A stretch of 62,465 nt of DNA from Bryobacterales bacterium (lineage in GTDB: Bacteria > Acidobacteriota > Terriglobia > Bryobacterales > Bryobacteraceae). Under the pieces are notes generated by a model, which was given only the letters and a program-made list of their open reading frames with translations, had not been told where the DNA came from and did not search any database. The stretch is from assembly GCA_003164035.1 (NCBI GenBank), contig PLRS01000076.1:1-62465 (forward strand). Direction: 5' to 3'. Both the position numbers and the translations under genes were made by a program. Of the stretch, positions 19,396-27,210 are shown piece after piece (position 1 is the stretch's first letter; each line of letters begins with the position of its first letter).

Positions 19396-19530
19396 TCATG
19401 TGGCATGTCCGCCGCGGGACTTCTTTCCTGCCGCGCTCCCTTCACGCTGGCCAACCGCCTGGGCCGCGGCTGCCACCATTAGCATGTTCAGGCTCACGCC
19501 TTCCGTTTCGGCCTGGGCTAACTCACTCAT
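19396..19530 (-). CDS. Short HicB-like antitoxin fragment (44 aa)
   Basis: ATG 19530 is preceded by GGAGG at a good distance and opens a 44-codon frame. The first part (ELAQAETEGVSLNMLMVAA, then AQAVGQRE) resembles the C-terminal ribbon-helix-helix of long HicB antitoxins, which typically read EGVSLNQL...A...GR. The tail is basic. It could be a very small gene or a remnant with a chance ribosome site. No HicA partner is adjacent. Confidence 0.35.
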   Translation of the reverse strand: MSELAQAETEGVSLNMLMVAAAAQAVGQREGSAAGKKSRGGHAT

Positions 19531-19641
19531 GATCGGGGTCCTCCAGTTTGCTAATAAATTCCGCGAAGTCGCGTACCTACCGGGGCTTGATCGGGATGCG
19601 CTTAGGTACACTGTTTCGGAAGTTCGGTCACGTATTCAAGG

Positions 19642-19713
19642 GGCAACCGCTCCCTCACGGTCGCGGCTCGGAAACGCCCCAGTCCGAGCCGCGACCGTGA
19701 GGGAGCGGTTGCC
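19642..19713. repeat. Dispersed repeat family B, complete hairpin
   Basis: Two 30-base arms, 19642-19671 and 19684-19713, are perfect reverse complements with a 12-base loop. The core is CGCTCCCTCACGGTCGCGGC. Other members are at 2635 (one arm) and 57541-57614 (25-base arms). Confidence 0.75.
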
Positions 19714-19790
19714 GGACGTGTGACCGTAACTGCGAAACCGAGTATTTAGGCGCCGCTGTTCGTAACTGCTGCGACGTATTCCGTTGCCGG

Positions 19791-19867
19791 GTGGGACAGG
19801 CCTCCTGGCCTGTCGCTGGCTGGAAGAGCCGCTTCGCGGCTACGACAGGCCGGGAGGCCTGTCCCAC
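19791..19867. repeat. Dispersed palindromic repeat family A, best copy
   Basis: Begins GTGGGACAGGCCTCCTGGCC and ends GGCCGGGAGGCCTGTCCCAC. The centre AGCCGCTTCGCGGCT is itself a palindrome. On both sides the flanks contain ACGTATT, shared with the copy at 2713. Confidence 0.8.
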
Positions 19868-20117
19868 CAAATACGTCACCGTCCATTCGCCAGTCACGGG
19901 GGTTCTTGCGCATCCTGGCGAGGATCTTGTCGGCGTTGGACACGACCAAATGCGCGGGCCGCCTCCGCGTTCGCGGGGACATGGCAGGCCATTCGAGACA
20001 AGCGCCGGCGCGAGTCCCGGCTTGGCAGACTTGAGAAGCCGCTCCACGAACAGAAAAATTCGAGGGCGGCTGTCGATTTCCGGCTTTTCGTGCGTCGTAC
20101 ACTCAGGAGATGCAAAG

Positions 20118-20462
20118 ATGCAATATCTGCTGCTAATTTACAGTGACGAAAAGATAGGGGCCAGCATGAGCAAGGCCGAGATGGGGGCCGTGCATGGCGA
20201 ATATATGGCATTCCTCAAGGACTTCGCCGGTGCGATTCGGGGCAGTAACGGATTGCAGCCGACCGGCACGGCCAAGACGGTTCGCGTGCGCGACGGCAAA
20301 TCGCTGATCACGGACGGGCCGTTCGCCGAGACCAAGGAGCAGCTCGGCGGCTATTTTCTGGTGGAAGCCGGCAGCCAGGACGAAGCGCTCGCCATCGCGG
20401 CCAAGATCCCCTCGGCGCGCTTCGGAGGGGTCGAGGTGCGGCCGATCTGGGTAATGGGGTAG
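20118..20462 (+). CDS. YCII-related DGPF-domain protein
   Basis: 114 residues, MQYLLLIYSDE at the start and the family hallmark DGPFAETKEQLGGY in the middle. The fold is a dimeric ferredoxin-like YCII domain. DGPF proteins are encoded beside ECF42 sigma factors, as here, but their own activity is unsettled. ATG 20118 follows CAGGAGA; the longer open frame to 19791 runs through a family A repeat and is not coding. It is the first gene of a three-gene operon with the next DGPF gene and the sigma factor. Confidence 0.88.
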   Translation: MQYLLLIYSDEKIGASMSKAEMGAVHGEYMAFLKDFAGAIRGSNGLQPTGTAKTVRVRDGKSLITDGPFAETKEQLGGYFLVEAGSQDEALAIAAKIPSARFGGVEVRPIWVMG

Positions 20463-20483
20463 CCCGACGGGAGGAGGCTCGCC

Positions 20484-20879
20484 ATGCGCTACATGCTGCT
20501 GATTTACACCAAAGAGACCGAAGACGGTCCATCGCCGGAGGAAATGGCGAGCCTCAAAGCCGCGCATTGGGCGGCGATCGACGACGCCACGCGCCAGGGC
20601 GTATTTGTGGGCGCCGAGCCGCTGGCGCGCACGACCAGTGCGACCACGGTACGTATCGATAACGGCCGGCCGCTGATTACCGACGGGCCGTTCGCCGAGA
20701 CCAAAGAGCAACTGGCCGGATATTACATGCTCGATTGCGAGAACCTGGACGAGGCCATCGAATGGGCCGCCAGGATACCGACCGGCTCGAAAGGCCACGA
20801 AGGATCGGTCGAGATCAGGCCGATGCCGGGTTTGCCGCCGCGCTCTGAAGCCGGGGCGCCCGCCACGCGGAATGGCTGA
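20484..20879 (+). CDS. YCII-related DGPF-domain protein, second copy
   Basis: 131 residues, MRYMLLIYTKE and DGPFAETKEQLAGYY. Paralogue of the preceding gene. The C-terminus (SVEIRPMPGLPP) is longer. ATG 20484 is preceded by GGGAGGAGG. It overlaps the sigma factor start by 8 bases, so the products are translationally coupled. Confidence 0.88.
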   Translation: MRYMLLIYTKETEDGPSPEEMASLKAAHWAAIDDATRQGVFVGAEPLARTTSATTVRIDNGRPLITDGPFAETKEQLAGYYMLDCENLDEAIEWAARIPTGSKGHEGSVEIRPMPGLPPRSEAGAPATRNG

Positions 20880-22122
20880 CATCCGGACCGTTGCCGAGGC
20901 CGTTTTCCGGCAAGAATCGGGGCGAATTCTGGCGAGCCTGATTCGCCTCTCCGGTTCTTTCGACCGCGCTGAGGAGGCGGTGCAGGAAGCCTTCGCGGCG
21001 GCACTTGCTTCCTGGCCCGAGCGGGGAGTCCCGGAAAATCCGGGGGCGTGGATCATGGCGGCCGCGCACCGGAAGCTGATCGACGCGGCGCGGCGGGAGC
21101 GAACCAGGCGCGAAAAGCGGGACTCGCTGCGTTATGAGATCGAGACCGCCGGCTGTTCCAATCCCGAGTTTCCCGAAGCCGCCATGGATTTCCCCGACGA
21201 CCGGTTGCGCCTGATGTTCACCTGCTGTCATCCGGCACTGAACCGGGAGGCCCAGGTGGCGCTGACGCTTCGCACCCTGGGCGGGTTGAGCACGCCGGAA
21301 ATCGCCAAGGCCTTCCTGCTGCCCGAAGCGACTCTGGCGCAGCGGCTGGTGCGGGCCAAGCGGAAGATTCAAGAGGCGCGCATTCCGTTCGAGGTGCCTT
21401 CGGCGGAGCGATTGGAGGAGCGTCTGGCATCGGTGCAGGCGGTGCTTTACCTGATTTTCAACGAAGGTTATGCGGCCAGTTCGGGGAGCGAGCTGGTGCG
21501 GAGCGAGCTGTGCGCGGAAGCGATCCGGCTGAGCCGGTTGTTGTGCGAACTGCTTCCGCGGGAGGCGGAGAATATCGGACTGCTGGCGCTGACGCTGCTG
21601 CACCACTCGCGAAGGAATGCGCGGATCGCCGGCGGCGCGCTGGTCACTCTCGACGAGCAGGACCGTTCGCTGTGGGACGGCGAGGCGATTGCCGAAGGCT
21701 GCGGCCTGGTGGAGAAGGCGCTCCGGCTGGGCCCGGTGGGGCCCTACCAGTTGCAGGCGGCGATTGCGGCGGTACACGCACAGGCCGCGACGGCGGACGA
21801 AACCGACTGGCGGCAGATCGCGGCGCTCTATGAGAAGCTGCTGGAGTGGAATCCGTCGCCGGTGGTTTCGCTCAACCATGCCGTGGCGGTGGCGATGAGC
21901 GCCGGGCTAGAGGCCGGGTTGCGGCGGATCGACGATCTCGGTACATCGGGCGCTCTGGATCGTTACTACCTGTTTCACGCAGCCCGTGCCGACCTGTTGC
22001 GGCGCTTGAGTCGCCGGGAGGAGGCGGCTGAAGCATATCGGCGGGCGGCGGCGCTGGCGACCAACCCGGTCGAGCTGGATTTCCTGAACCGGCGACTGCG
22101 CGAGATAGAATCGACCGGTTGA
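20872..22122 (+). CDS. ECF42-type RNA polymerase sigma factor
   Basis: 416 residues, twice the size of a simple ECF sigma factor. Region 2 is at about 10-75 (FDRAEEAVQEAFAAALASWP, then NPGAWIMAAAHRKLIDAARR) and region 4 at about 100-165 (LGGLSTPEIAKAFLLPEATL). The long C-terminal extension (about 180-416) is helical and TPR-like, ending RREEAAEAYRRAAALATNPV, as in ECF42. ECF42 factors have no anti-sigma; the extension controls activity, and they are encoded with DGPF proteins. The adjacent pair of DGPF genes fits this group exactly. The inducing signal is unknown. Confidence 0.88.
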   Translation: MADIRTVAEAVFRQESGRILASLIRLSGSFDRAEEAVQEAFAAALASWPERGVPENPGAWIMAAAHRKLIDAARRERTRREKRDSLRYEIETAGCSNPEFPEAAMDFPDDRLRLMFTCCHPALNREAQVALTLRTLGGLSTPEIAKAFLLPEATLAQRLVRAKRKIQEARIPFEVPSAERLEERLASVQAVLYLIFNEGYAASSGSELVRSELCAEAIRLSRLLCELLPREAENIGLLALTLLHHSRRNARIAGGALVTLDEQDRSLWDGEAIAEGCGLVEKALRLGPVGPYQLQAAIAAVHAQAATADETDWRQIAALYEKLLEWNPSPVVSLNHAVAVAMSAGLEAGLRRIDDLGTSGALDRYYLFHAARADLLRRLSRREEAAEAYRRAAALATNPVELDFLNRRLREIESTG

Positions 22123-22197
22123 GGCGTGCACAAAAGTGGATCTCGACAGCCGATTGCTGCCTCAGCGCTCGGGTTTGGAATTAGGGTGACGTGTTTG

Positions 22198-22256
22198 GTG
22201 GGACAGTCCACCCGGCCTGTCGTCCAGCCAGCGACAGGCCAGGAGGCCTGTCCCAC
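22198..22256. repeat. Dispersed palindromic repeat family A, short copy
   Basis: GTGGGACAGTCCACCCGGCC to GGCCAGGAGGCCTGTCCCAC with the central SMALL-loop part of the 19791 copy deleted; CCAGCCAGCGACAGG is kept. It lies between the sigma factor and the DUF433 gene. Confidence 0.75.
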
Positions 22257-22369
22257 TCGGCGGGTTAGCCGCCGAATTGATCGACCCATCCGCCACATTC
22301 ACAGCCCCCCTGTCCCGCGCCCGTCTGATACAGGGTGATGAGCGGGAGTGTGGGCTGTATACTGTGTGC

Positions 22370-22666
22370 ATGGCGTCTTCGATCGAGATAGGGACCTTGA
22401 TCGACCGCGACCCCAAAGTGCGTGGGGGACGGCCGAAGATTGCCGGGACGGGACTGACCGTAAGCAGGATCGCCATCTGCTACCGGATGGGCATGACGCC
22501 GGAGGAAATTGCCCTGGAATACCCGCACCTGACGCTGGCACAAGTCCACGCGGCGCTGGCGTACTATCACGTCAACCGCGACGAGATTGAGTGCGACATC
22601 GCTGGGCAGGAAGCGGAGGCGGCCCGCTGGGAGCGGCAGCTAACGAGTAAGTCCGCTCGCCCTTGA
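22370..22666 (+). CDS. DUF433-domain protein, orphan antitoxin-like
   Basis: 98 residues. IDRDPKVRGGRPKIAGTGLT followed by LEYPHLTLAQVHAALAYYHV is the DUF433 pattern, a helix-turn-helix-like fold usually acting as the antitoxin of a DUF5615 PIN-like toxin. No such toxin follows; the next gene is the AAA ATPase 56 bases on. ATG 22370 is chosen because TATACT at 22358-22363 lies six bases upstream and would give a leaderless message; there is no ribosome site. It could regulate the ATPase module, which is inference. Confidence 0.75.
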   Translation: MASSIEIGTLIDRDPKVRGGRPKIAGTGLTVSRIAICYRMGMTPEEIALEYPHLTLAQVHAALAYYHVNRDEIECDIAGQEAEAARWERQLTSKSARP

Positions 22667-22722
22667 ACCGGGTCCGCATCCCGGGCGGCCCTGCGCCTTC
22701 GGTGTGGGTAGAATAAGACTAA

Positions 22723-23943
22723 ATGCTTGGCGATAAGCGATTCCTGAGGTCGTTCAGAGCGCGAAATATCCTTTCATTCGGCCCTGAAAGTCCTGAACTG
22801 GAGCTGCAGTCTCTCAATGTTCTGATCGGTCCGAACGGCGCCGGAAAATCGAACCTCATCGAAACCATTGGCCTGCTGCAGGCAGCCCCCGGAAATCTGC
22901 TCGAAGCAATTCGGACGGGCGGTGGTATCGGCGAGTGGTTGTGGAAGGGCGCGGACAAGCCGCCCACGGCGGAAATCGACGTGACTGTCTTCTATCCTCC
23001 GGGCACGACGCCCCTTCGGCACCGGCTCGAATTCACGATGGTGGGGCAGCGCGCCGAGCTGGTGGACGAGGCGATTGAGAACGAACATGGGACCGCCACC
23101 TTGCTGCCCGGCGTGCAGAACGTGAACTTCTTCTACCGCTATCGGCGTGGCCATCCGGTCTTGAACGTAAAGGCGGACGCGCCAAACGGCGGGGAACGGC
23201 TGTGGCGCGAGCTTCGGCGCGAAGATTTGCCGCTCGACCAGTCCGTTGTTTCCCAGCGTAAGGACCCGGACCAGTATCCGGAAGTGACCTATCTCGGGAA
23301 GGAGTACGCAAGGATCAGGCTTTTTCGTGAATGGAACCTCGGGCGCAACACCCAACCCCGCAGGCCGCAGACGACCGATCTGCTATCGGATTTTCTGCGG
23401 GAGGATGCAGCCAATCTCGCGCTCGTTCTCAATGACCTGGAGCACCGATCTAACCTGCGAAACAGCCTGGTAGAGAAGTTGAAAAGCGCCGATGGAGCGA
23501 TCGAGGATTTCTCGACCAGGGTTTTGGGCGGGACGATCCAGTTGTTCCTCCACTATTCCGGGCTGAAGTCTCCGGTTCCAGCGACCCGGCTTTCCGATGG
23601 AACGGTTCGTTACCTATGCCTTTTGGCGATCCTCTGTCATCCGGATCCACCCCCTCTGGTGTGCCTGGAAGAGCCGGAACTGGGACTGCATCCGGACATG
23701 CTGCCTGGATTGGCCGACCTGCTGATAGAGGCGTCTCATCGGATGCAGTTGATCGTTACGACGCACTCCGATGCGCTGGTTGACGGCCTGACCGAAGTGC
23801 CGGAGGCGGTCGTCGTTTGCGAGAAACGCGACGGGTCGACGGAAATGAGCCGGCGCGGGAAAGACGAACTGGCCGCCTGGCTGAAGGACTATGGCCTCGG
23901 GCAGCTCTGGCGCCGTGGCGAAATCGGGGGGAATCGTTGGTGA
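22723..23943 (+). CDS. AAA ATPase, RecF/OLD-like, of a two-gene module
   Basis: 406 residues. Walker A GPNGAGKSN at 36-44, the ABC-like signature region RLSDGTVRYLCLLAIL, Walker B CLEEPELGLHP ending near 324, and the H-loop TTHSDALVD near 347. This is the AAA_21 class found in OLD, PARIS and related phage-defence systems. It lacks its own TOPRIM domain; the overlapping next gene appears to supply one. It probably forms a DNA- or signal-sensing ATPase complex with that partner. The defence role is inference. Confidence 0.85.
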   Translation: MLGDKRFLRSFRARNILSFGPESPELELQSLNVLIGPNGAGKSNLIETIGLLQAAPGNLLEAIRTGGGIGEWLWKGADKPPTAEIDVTVFYPPGTTPLRHRLEFTMVGQRAELVDEAIENEHGTATLLPGVQNVNFFYRYRRGHPVLNVKADAPNGGERLWRELRREDLPLDQSVVSQRKDPDQYPEVTYLGKEYARIRLFREWNLGRNTQPRRPQTTDLLSDFLREDAANLALVLNDLEHRSNLRNSLVEKLKSADGAIEDFSTRVLGGTIQLFLHYSGLKSPVPATRLSDGTVRYLCLLAILCHPDPPPLVCLEEPELGLHPDMLPGLADLLIEASHRMQLIVTTHSDALVDGLTEVPEAVVVCEKRDGSTEMSRRGKDELAAWLKDYGLGQLWRRGEIGGNRW

Positions 23944-24560
23944 CCGTCAAACTCTATGTGGAGGGTGGGGGCGATCATAATAAGACACTACAAACCGCAT
24001 GCCGCCGCGGTTTTTCCGAGTTTCTCCTGAAGGCAGGGCTGAAGGACCGAATGCCGAGAGTTGTCGCTTGTGGCGGGCGCCATCAGGCCTATGAGAGTTT
24101 CCGAACCTCGCACGGAAACGCCGGTAGGAGTGACTTCCCGGTTTTGTTGGTCGACAGCGAAGCGCCAGTTACCAAAGAGGACCCGTGGGAACACGTCAGG
24201 CTGCGACCCGGCGACGGATGGGACCGCCCGCCAGGTGCGTCGGCGGATCAACTCCACCTGATGACCCAGGCCATGGAAGCGTGGTTCTATGCCGACAAGG
24301 ACGCCCTCCAGCGATATTATGAGGAGGACTTCCGGGTGGGCTCGCTGAGTCAGCGGAAGGACATTGAGAATATTCCCAAGAGCGACCTGTTTGCCGGCTT
24401 GCGGCTGGCGACAAGGGGCTGCCGCCAGAAGGGAGAGTATTCGAAAGGGGAACACTCATTCCAGATCCTCGGGCAAATCGACCCGGCAAAAGTTAGGAAC
24501 GCATCGCCGGCACACTGCGGGAGGCTTTTGGAGGTCTTGGATCGCGTGTGTGCCCGATAA
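23940..24560 (+). CDS. DUF4276 protein, TOPRIM-like partner of the AAA ATPase
   Basis: 206 residues from GTG 23940 (TTG 23937 also possible), overlapping the ATPase stop as GTGA. It starts VKLYVEGGGDHN with E8, and has LLVDSEAPV with D72 and E74: the spaced E plus D-x-E acids of a TOPRIM nuclease or primase fold. Later HLMTQAMEAWFYAD is typical of DUF4276. The pairing AAA plus small TOPRIM-like protein parallels PARIS (AriA-AriB) and RloA-RloB. It is the likely effector, cleaving nucleic acid when the ATPase is triggered; the effector role is inferred. Confidence 0.78.
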   Translation: MTVKLYVEGGGDHNKTLQTACRRGFSEFLLKAGLKDRMPRVVACGGRHQAYESFRTSHGNAGRSDFPVLLVDSEAPVTKEDPWEHVRLRPGDGWDRPPGASADQLHLMTQAMEAWFYADKDALQRYYEEDFRVGSLSQRKDIENIPKSDLFAGLRLATRGCRQKGEYSKGEHSFQILGQIDPAKVRNASPAHCGRLLEVLDRVCAR

Positions 24561-24562
24561 CC

Positions 24563-25069
24563 CTATTCCCCCAGCCGCCCGTATTTCCCGGCCCAATGCA
24601 CCAGCGGGCGGCCTTCGGAAACATGGGCGCGGAGCATGCGGCCGACCAGGATGTCGTGATCGCCGGCGGCGATGCGCCGGTCGACGGCGCACTCGATGGT
24701 GGCCAGAGAGCCATCGATCAGGGGTACATGGAATTCACCGCTGTGCCAGGGGACGCCGGTGAAGCGGTTCTGGCCGCGGCGGGCGAAGCGCTCGGAAATC
24801 GGCCGCTGATCTTCCCCCAGAACGCTGAGGCCAAAATGTTCGGCGGCGCGGAAACGATCGATGAGGGTGACGGCGTGGCCGAGGCAGATCAGCACCAGCG
24901 GAGGATCAAGCGAAAGGGACGTGAAAGAGCTGACGGTGAGGCCGTGCGGCGCGCCGTCGGAGCCGGCGATGGCGGCGATGGCGACGCCGGTGGGGAAGCG
25001 TCCGCAGGCCTGCCGGAACAGCTCGCTCGAAACGCTGGCTGCCGGAGTCTGGGCACGGTCGCTTGACAT
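24563..25069 (-). CDS. Flavin reductase-like FMN-binding protein
   Basis: 168 residues. FRQACGRFPTGVAIAAI, GLTVSSFTSLSLDPPLVLIC, and a late HDILVGRMLRAHV are the characteristic strands of the flavin reductase/HpaC family, which binds FMN and delivers reduced flavin to a monooxygenase or acts as a stand-alone NAD(P)H:flavin oxidoreductase. No monooxygenase is nearby. The start ATG (25067-25069) overlaps the -35 box of the divergent HU promoter. Its end is 2 bases from that of the DUF4276 gene on the other strand. Confidence 0.87.
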   Translation of the reverse strand: MSSDRAQTPAASVSSELFRQACGRFPTGVAIAAIAGSDGAPHGLTVSSFTSLSLDPPLVLICLGHAVTLIDRFRAAEHFGLSVLGEDQRPISERFARRGQNRFTGVPWHSGEFHVPLIDGSLATIECAVDRRIAAGDHDILVGRMLRAHVSEGRPLVHWAGKYGRLGE

Positions 25070-25091
25070 GAAGTAAATTCAATCTTATCAT
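25063..25091 (+). promoter_or_regulatory. Strong sigma-70-type promoter for the HU gene
   Basis: TTGACA at 25063-25068 and TATCAT at 25086-25091 with a 17-base spacer: a perfect -35 and a five-of-six -10. It is the clearest housekeeping promoter in the window, placed about 60 bases upstream of the HU start. Confidence 0.7.
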
Positions 25092-25149
25092 GTGGTTGAC
25101 CGATGCGAGGTGAAAACTTGCCAGGTCCTCGCCCCTGAGGAGGAGTGTT

Positions 25150-25419
25150 TTGATCAAGCTGGACATTATTAACGAAGTAGTCAACCGCACCGGTATTACC
25201 AAGACGAAAGCAGAGATGGCGGTCGAAACCGTGTTCGAATCGATGAAAAAGGCGCTCGAACAGGGGGACCGGATTGAACTGCGGGGATTTGGGGTATTCA
25301 ACGTGAAGCCGCGCAAGACCGGGATCGGCCGCAACCCGCGCACCGGCGCGGAGGTATCGATTCCCCCCGGTAAGGCGGTGCGTTTCAAGCCCGGCAAGGA
25401 ACTGCAGACGCTGCAGTAA
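25150..25419 (+). CDS. HU/IHF-family DNA-binding protein
   Basis: 89 residues, complete HU fold: MIKLDIINEVVNRTGITKTK, dimer helix EMAVETVFESMKKALEQGD, GFGVFNVKPRKTGIGRNPRTG with the DNA-intercalating proline in RNPRTG, and the terminal VRFKPGKEL. It bends and compacts DNA. The start is TTG 25150, fixed by a near-perfect GAGGAGG just upstream and by the family's usual first residues. A strong promoter precedes it. Confidence 0.95.
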   Translation: MIKLDIINEVVNRTGITKTKAEMAVETVFESMKKALEQGDRIELRGFGVFNVKPRKTGIGRNPRTGAEVSIPPGKAVRFKPGKELQTLQ

Positions 25420-25441
25420 GCCGGCGGCGCGTCAACTATCT

Positions 25442-26464
25442 GTGTCCACTCAGGATTTCCCTCCGGCGCCCTTCCCGTTTGCCGCATCGAGCGGCGACGC
25501 CGATGCGTTCCCGGTGGCGTCGGCGGTCGGGATCGCTTCGCCTCGTGAACGCTACTGGCTTTACGGGCTGCTGTTCACTGTGACAGTGGTGTCGACTTCG
25601 CTGGTGGGCGCGGCGATGCAGCTCGATTTCGACCGCAACGTTCCGTTCAGCCTGGAGCGCAGCTTCGAGCTGTATCCCTGGTTCTGGCAGCATCCGGCGG
25701 AGTTGCTGCGCGGCTTGCCGTTTTCGTTTACCCTGCTGACGATTCTGCTGGCCCACGAGTTTGGCCACTACCTGGCCGCGGTCTATCACGGGGTCGACGC
25801 CAGTCTGCCGTATTTCATGCCGTCGCCGGTGCTGGGCACGTTTGGCGCTTTCATTCGGGTGCGCTCTCCGCTTTATTCCAAGCGCGTGCTGTTCGATATC
25901 GGAGTTGCCGGACCGCTGGCGGGGTTCGTATTTCTGCTGCCGGCGCTGGCGGTGGGGATTTCGTTGTCGAAAGCGATCCCGGGCATCGGCCACCAGGGCA
26001 GTATTCAGTTCGGCACGCCGGGTCTGGAATGGCTGCTGGGCCACGCGATGTTCCCTGGATGGCGATCGGGCGACTTGTACCTTCACCCGATGGCGCTGGG
26101 GGCGTGGATCGGCATGTTCGCCACGGCCATGAACCTGCTGCCGGTCGGGCAACTGGACGGTGGCCACATCCTGTACTCTTTTTCCCCGCGTCTTCACCGC
26201 CTGGTGTCCACCGGGTTGAGCCTGGCGCTGTTGTCGGTGGGATGTGTGGCCGTGGCGTTGAACTGGCTGGCTCTGCCGATGGGGAGATTCTTCTGGCCGG
26301 GTTGGGCGTTTTGGGGAGTGGTGCTGCTGTGGCTGGGACGGCGGCATCCGCTGCTTTACGATTCGACGCCGCTCGATGCGGGACGCCGGCGCCTGGGCTG
26401 GATCGCTCTGGCTGTTTTTGTGCTGTGTTTTACCTTGGTGCCGTTCGCCGACGGCGGCCTGTAA
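25442..26464 (+). CDS. Site-2 protease family (M50) membrane metalloprotease
   Basis: 340 residues, six or so transmembrane helices. The zinc motif HEFGH is at 105-109 and the second ligand site is in LLPVGQLDGGHI. A hydrophobic PLAGF segment lies between. Related proteins cleave membrane-bound anti-sigma factors or serve as S2P-like housekeeping proteases. No PDZ domain is visible, so it belongs to the short S2P class. The start is GTG 25442, 22 bases after the HU stop; followed 5 bases later by a glycosyltransferase. Confidence 0.87.
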   Translation: MSTQDFPPAPFPFAASSGDADAFPVASAVGIASPRERYWLYGLLFTVTVVSTSLVGAAMQLDFDRNVPFSLERSFELYPWFWQHPAELLRGLPFSFTLLTILLAHEFGHYLAAVYHGVDASLPYFMPSPVLGTFGAFIRVRSPLYSKRVLFDIGVAGPLAGFVFLLPALAVGISLSKAIPGIGHQGSIQFGTPGLEWLLGHAMFPGWRSGDLYLHPMALGAWIGMFATAMNLLPVGQLDGGHILYSFSPRLHRLVSTGLSLALLSVGCVAVALNWLALPMGRFFWPGWAFWGVVLLWLGRRHPLLYDSTPLDAGRRRLGWIALAVFVLCFTLVPFADGGL

Positions 26465-26469
26465 GCGGC

Positions 26470-27210
26470 ATGAAGATCACGGCCACCATTATCACCCGGG
26501 ACGAAGAGCGCAACATCCCGCGCGCGATTGAAAGCCTGCGCTGCTGCGACGAGATTCTGATCGTGGACAGCGGCTCGACCGACCGCACCACGGAACTGGC
26601 CGAGAAACTGGGCGCGCGGGTGGTGGAAGCGGGGTGGCGCGGCTATTCGGGGCAGAAGAACTGGGCGGCGGAACAGGCGGCCAACGACTGGATCCTGTCG
26701 CTCGACGCCGACGAAGCCTTGAGCGAAGCGCTGGAAGCGGAAATCTGGAACCTGAAGAAGACCGGACCGCGTTTCGATGCCTACACTATGCCGCGGCTGG
26801 CCCGCTACCTGGGCCGCTGGATACTGCATTCGGGGTGGTATCCGGACCGCAAAATCCGCCTTTACGACCGGCGCAAGGCCCGCTGGGTGGGCGATTTCGT
26901 ACACGAAAGCGTGATGTTCGAGGGCCGCGTGGGGCACCTGGAAGCCAACATCCTGCACTTCACCTGCGAATCGCTGGCCGAGCATGTCAAGACCATGGAC
27001 CGGTATACCACCTTGGCCGCGCAGGAGCTGGCGGCGCGGCGGGTGAAGGTGCCGCTGTGGCGGGTGATGGCCGCGCCGGTCTGGACGTTTCTGAAAACCT
27101 ATTTTGTGGAGCGCGGATTTCTGGACGGATTCGAGGGCCTGGTGATTTCCTACATGGCCGCCTTCTACACGTTGCTGAAATATGCGAAAGCGAGAAACAT
27201 GAGCGGATGA
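26470..27210 (+). CDS. Glycosyltransferase family 2, WaaE/KdtX type
   Basis: 246 residues. GT-A start MKITATIITRDEERNIPRAI, DEILIVDSGSTDRT, and the metal motif LSLDADEAL. The middle part SGWYPDRKIRLYDRRKARWV and the C-terminal hydrophobic helix fit the WaaE/KdtX-like lipopolysaccharide core or capsule glucosyltransferases. ATG 26470 is chosen because the family starts there; the open frame is longer. The stop overlaps the next glycosyltransferase gene as ATGA, so both are coupled and probably build the same surface glycan. Confidence 0.88.
   Translation: MKITATIITRDEERNIPRAIESLRCCDEILIVDSGSTDRTTELAEKLGARVVEAGWRGYSGQKNWAAEQAANDWILSLDADEALSEALEAEIWNLKKTGPRFDAYTMPRLARYLGRWILHSGWYPDRKIRLYDRRKARWVGDFVHESVMFEGRVGHLEANILHFTCESLAEHVKTMDRYTTLAAQELAARRVKVPLWRVMAAPVWTFLKTYFVERGFLDGFEGLVISYMAAFYTLLKYAKARNMSG

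Noticed and set aside
22723-24560. Calling the ATPase pair PARIS outright
   Set aside because: PARIS effectors are of the DUF4435 type, while this protein looks like DUF4276. The similarity is in architecture only.
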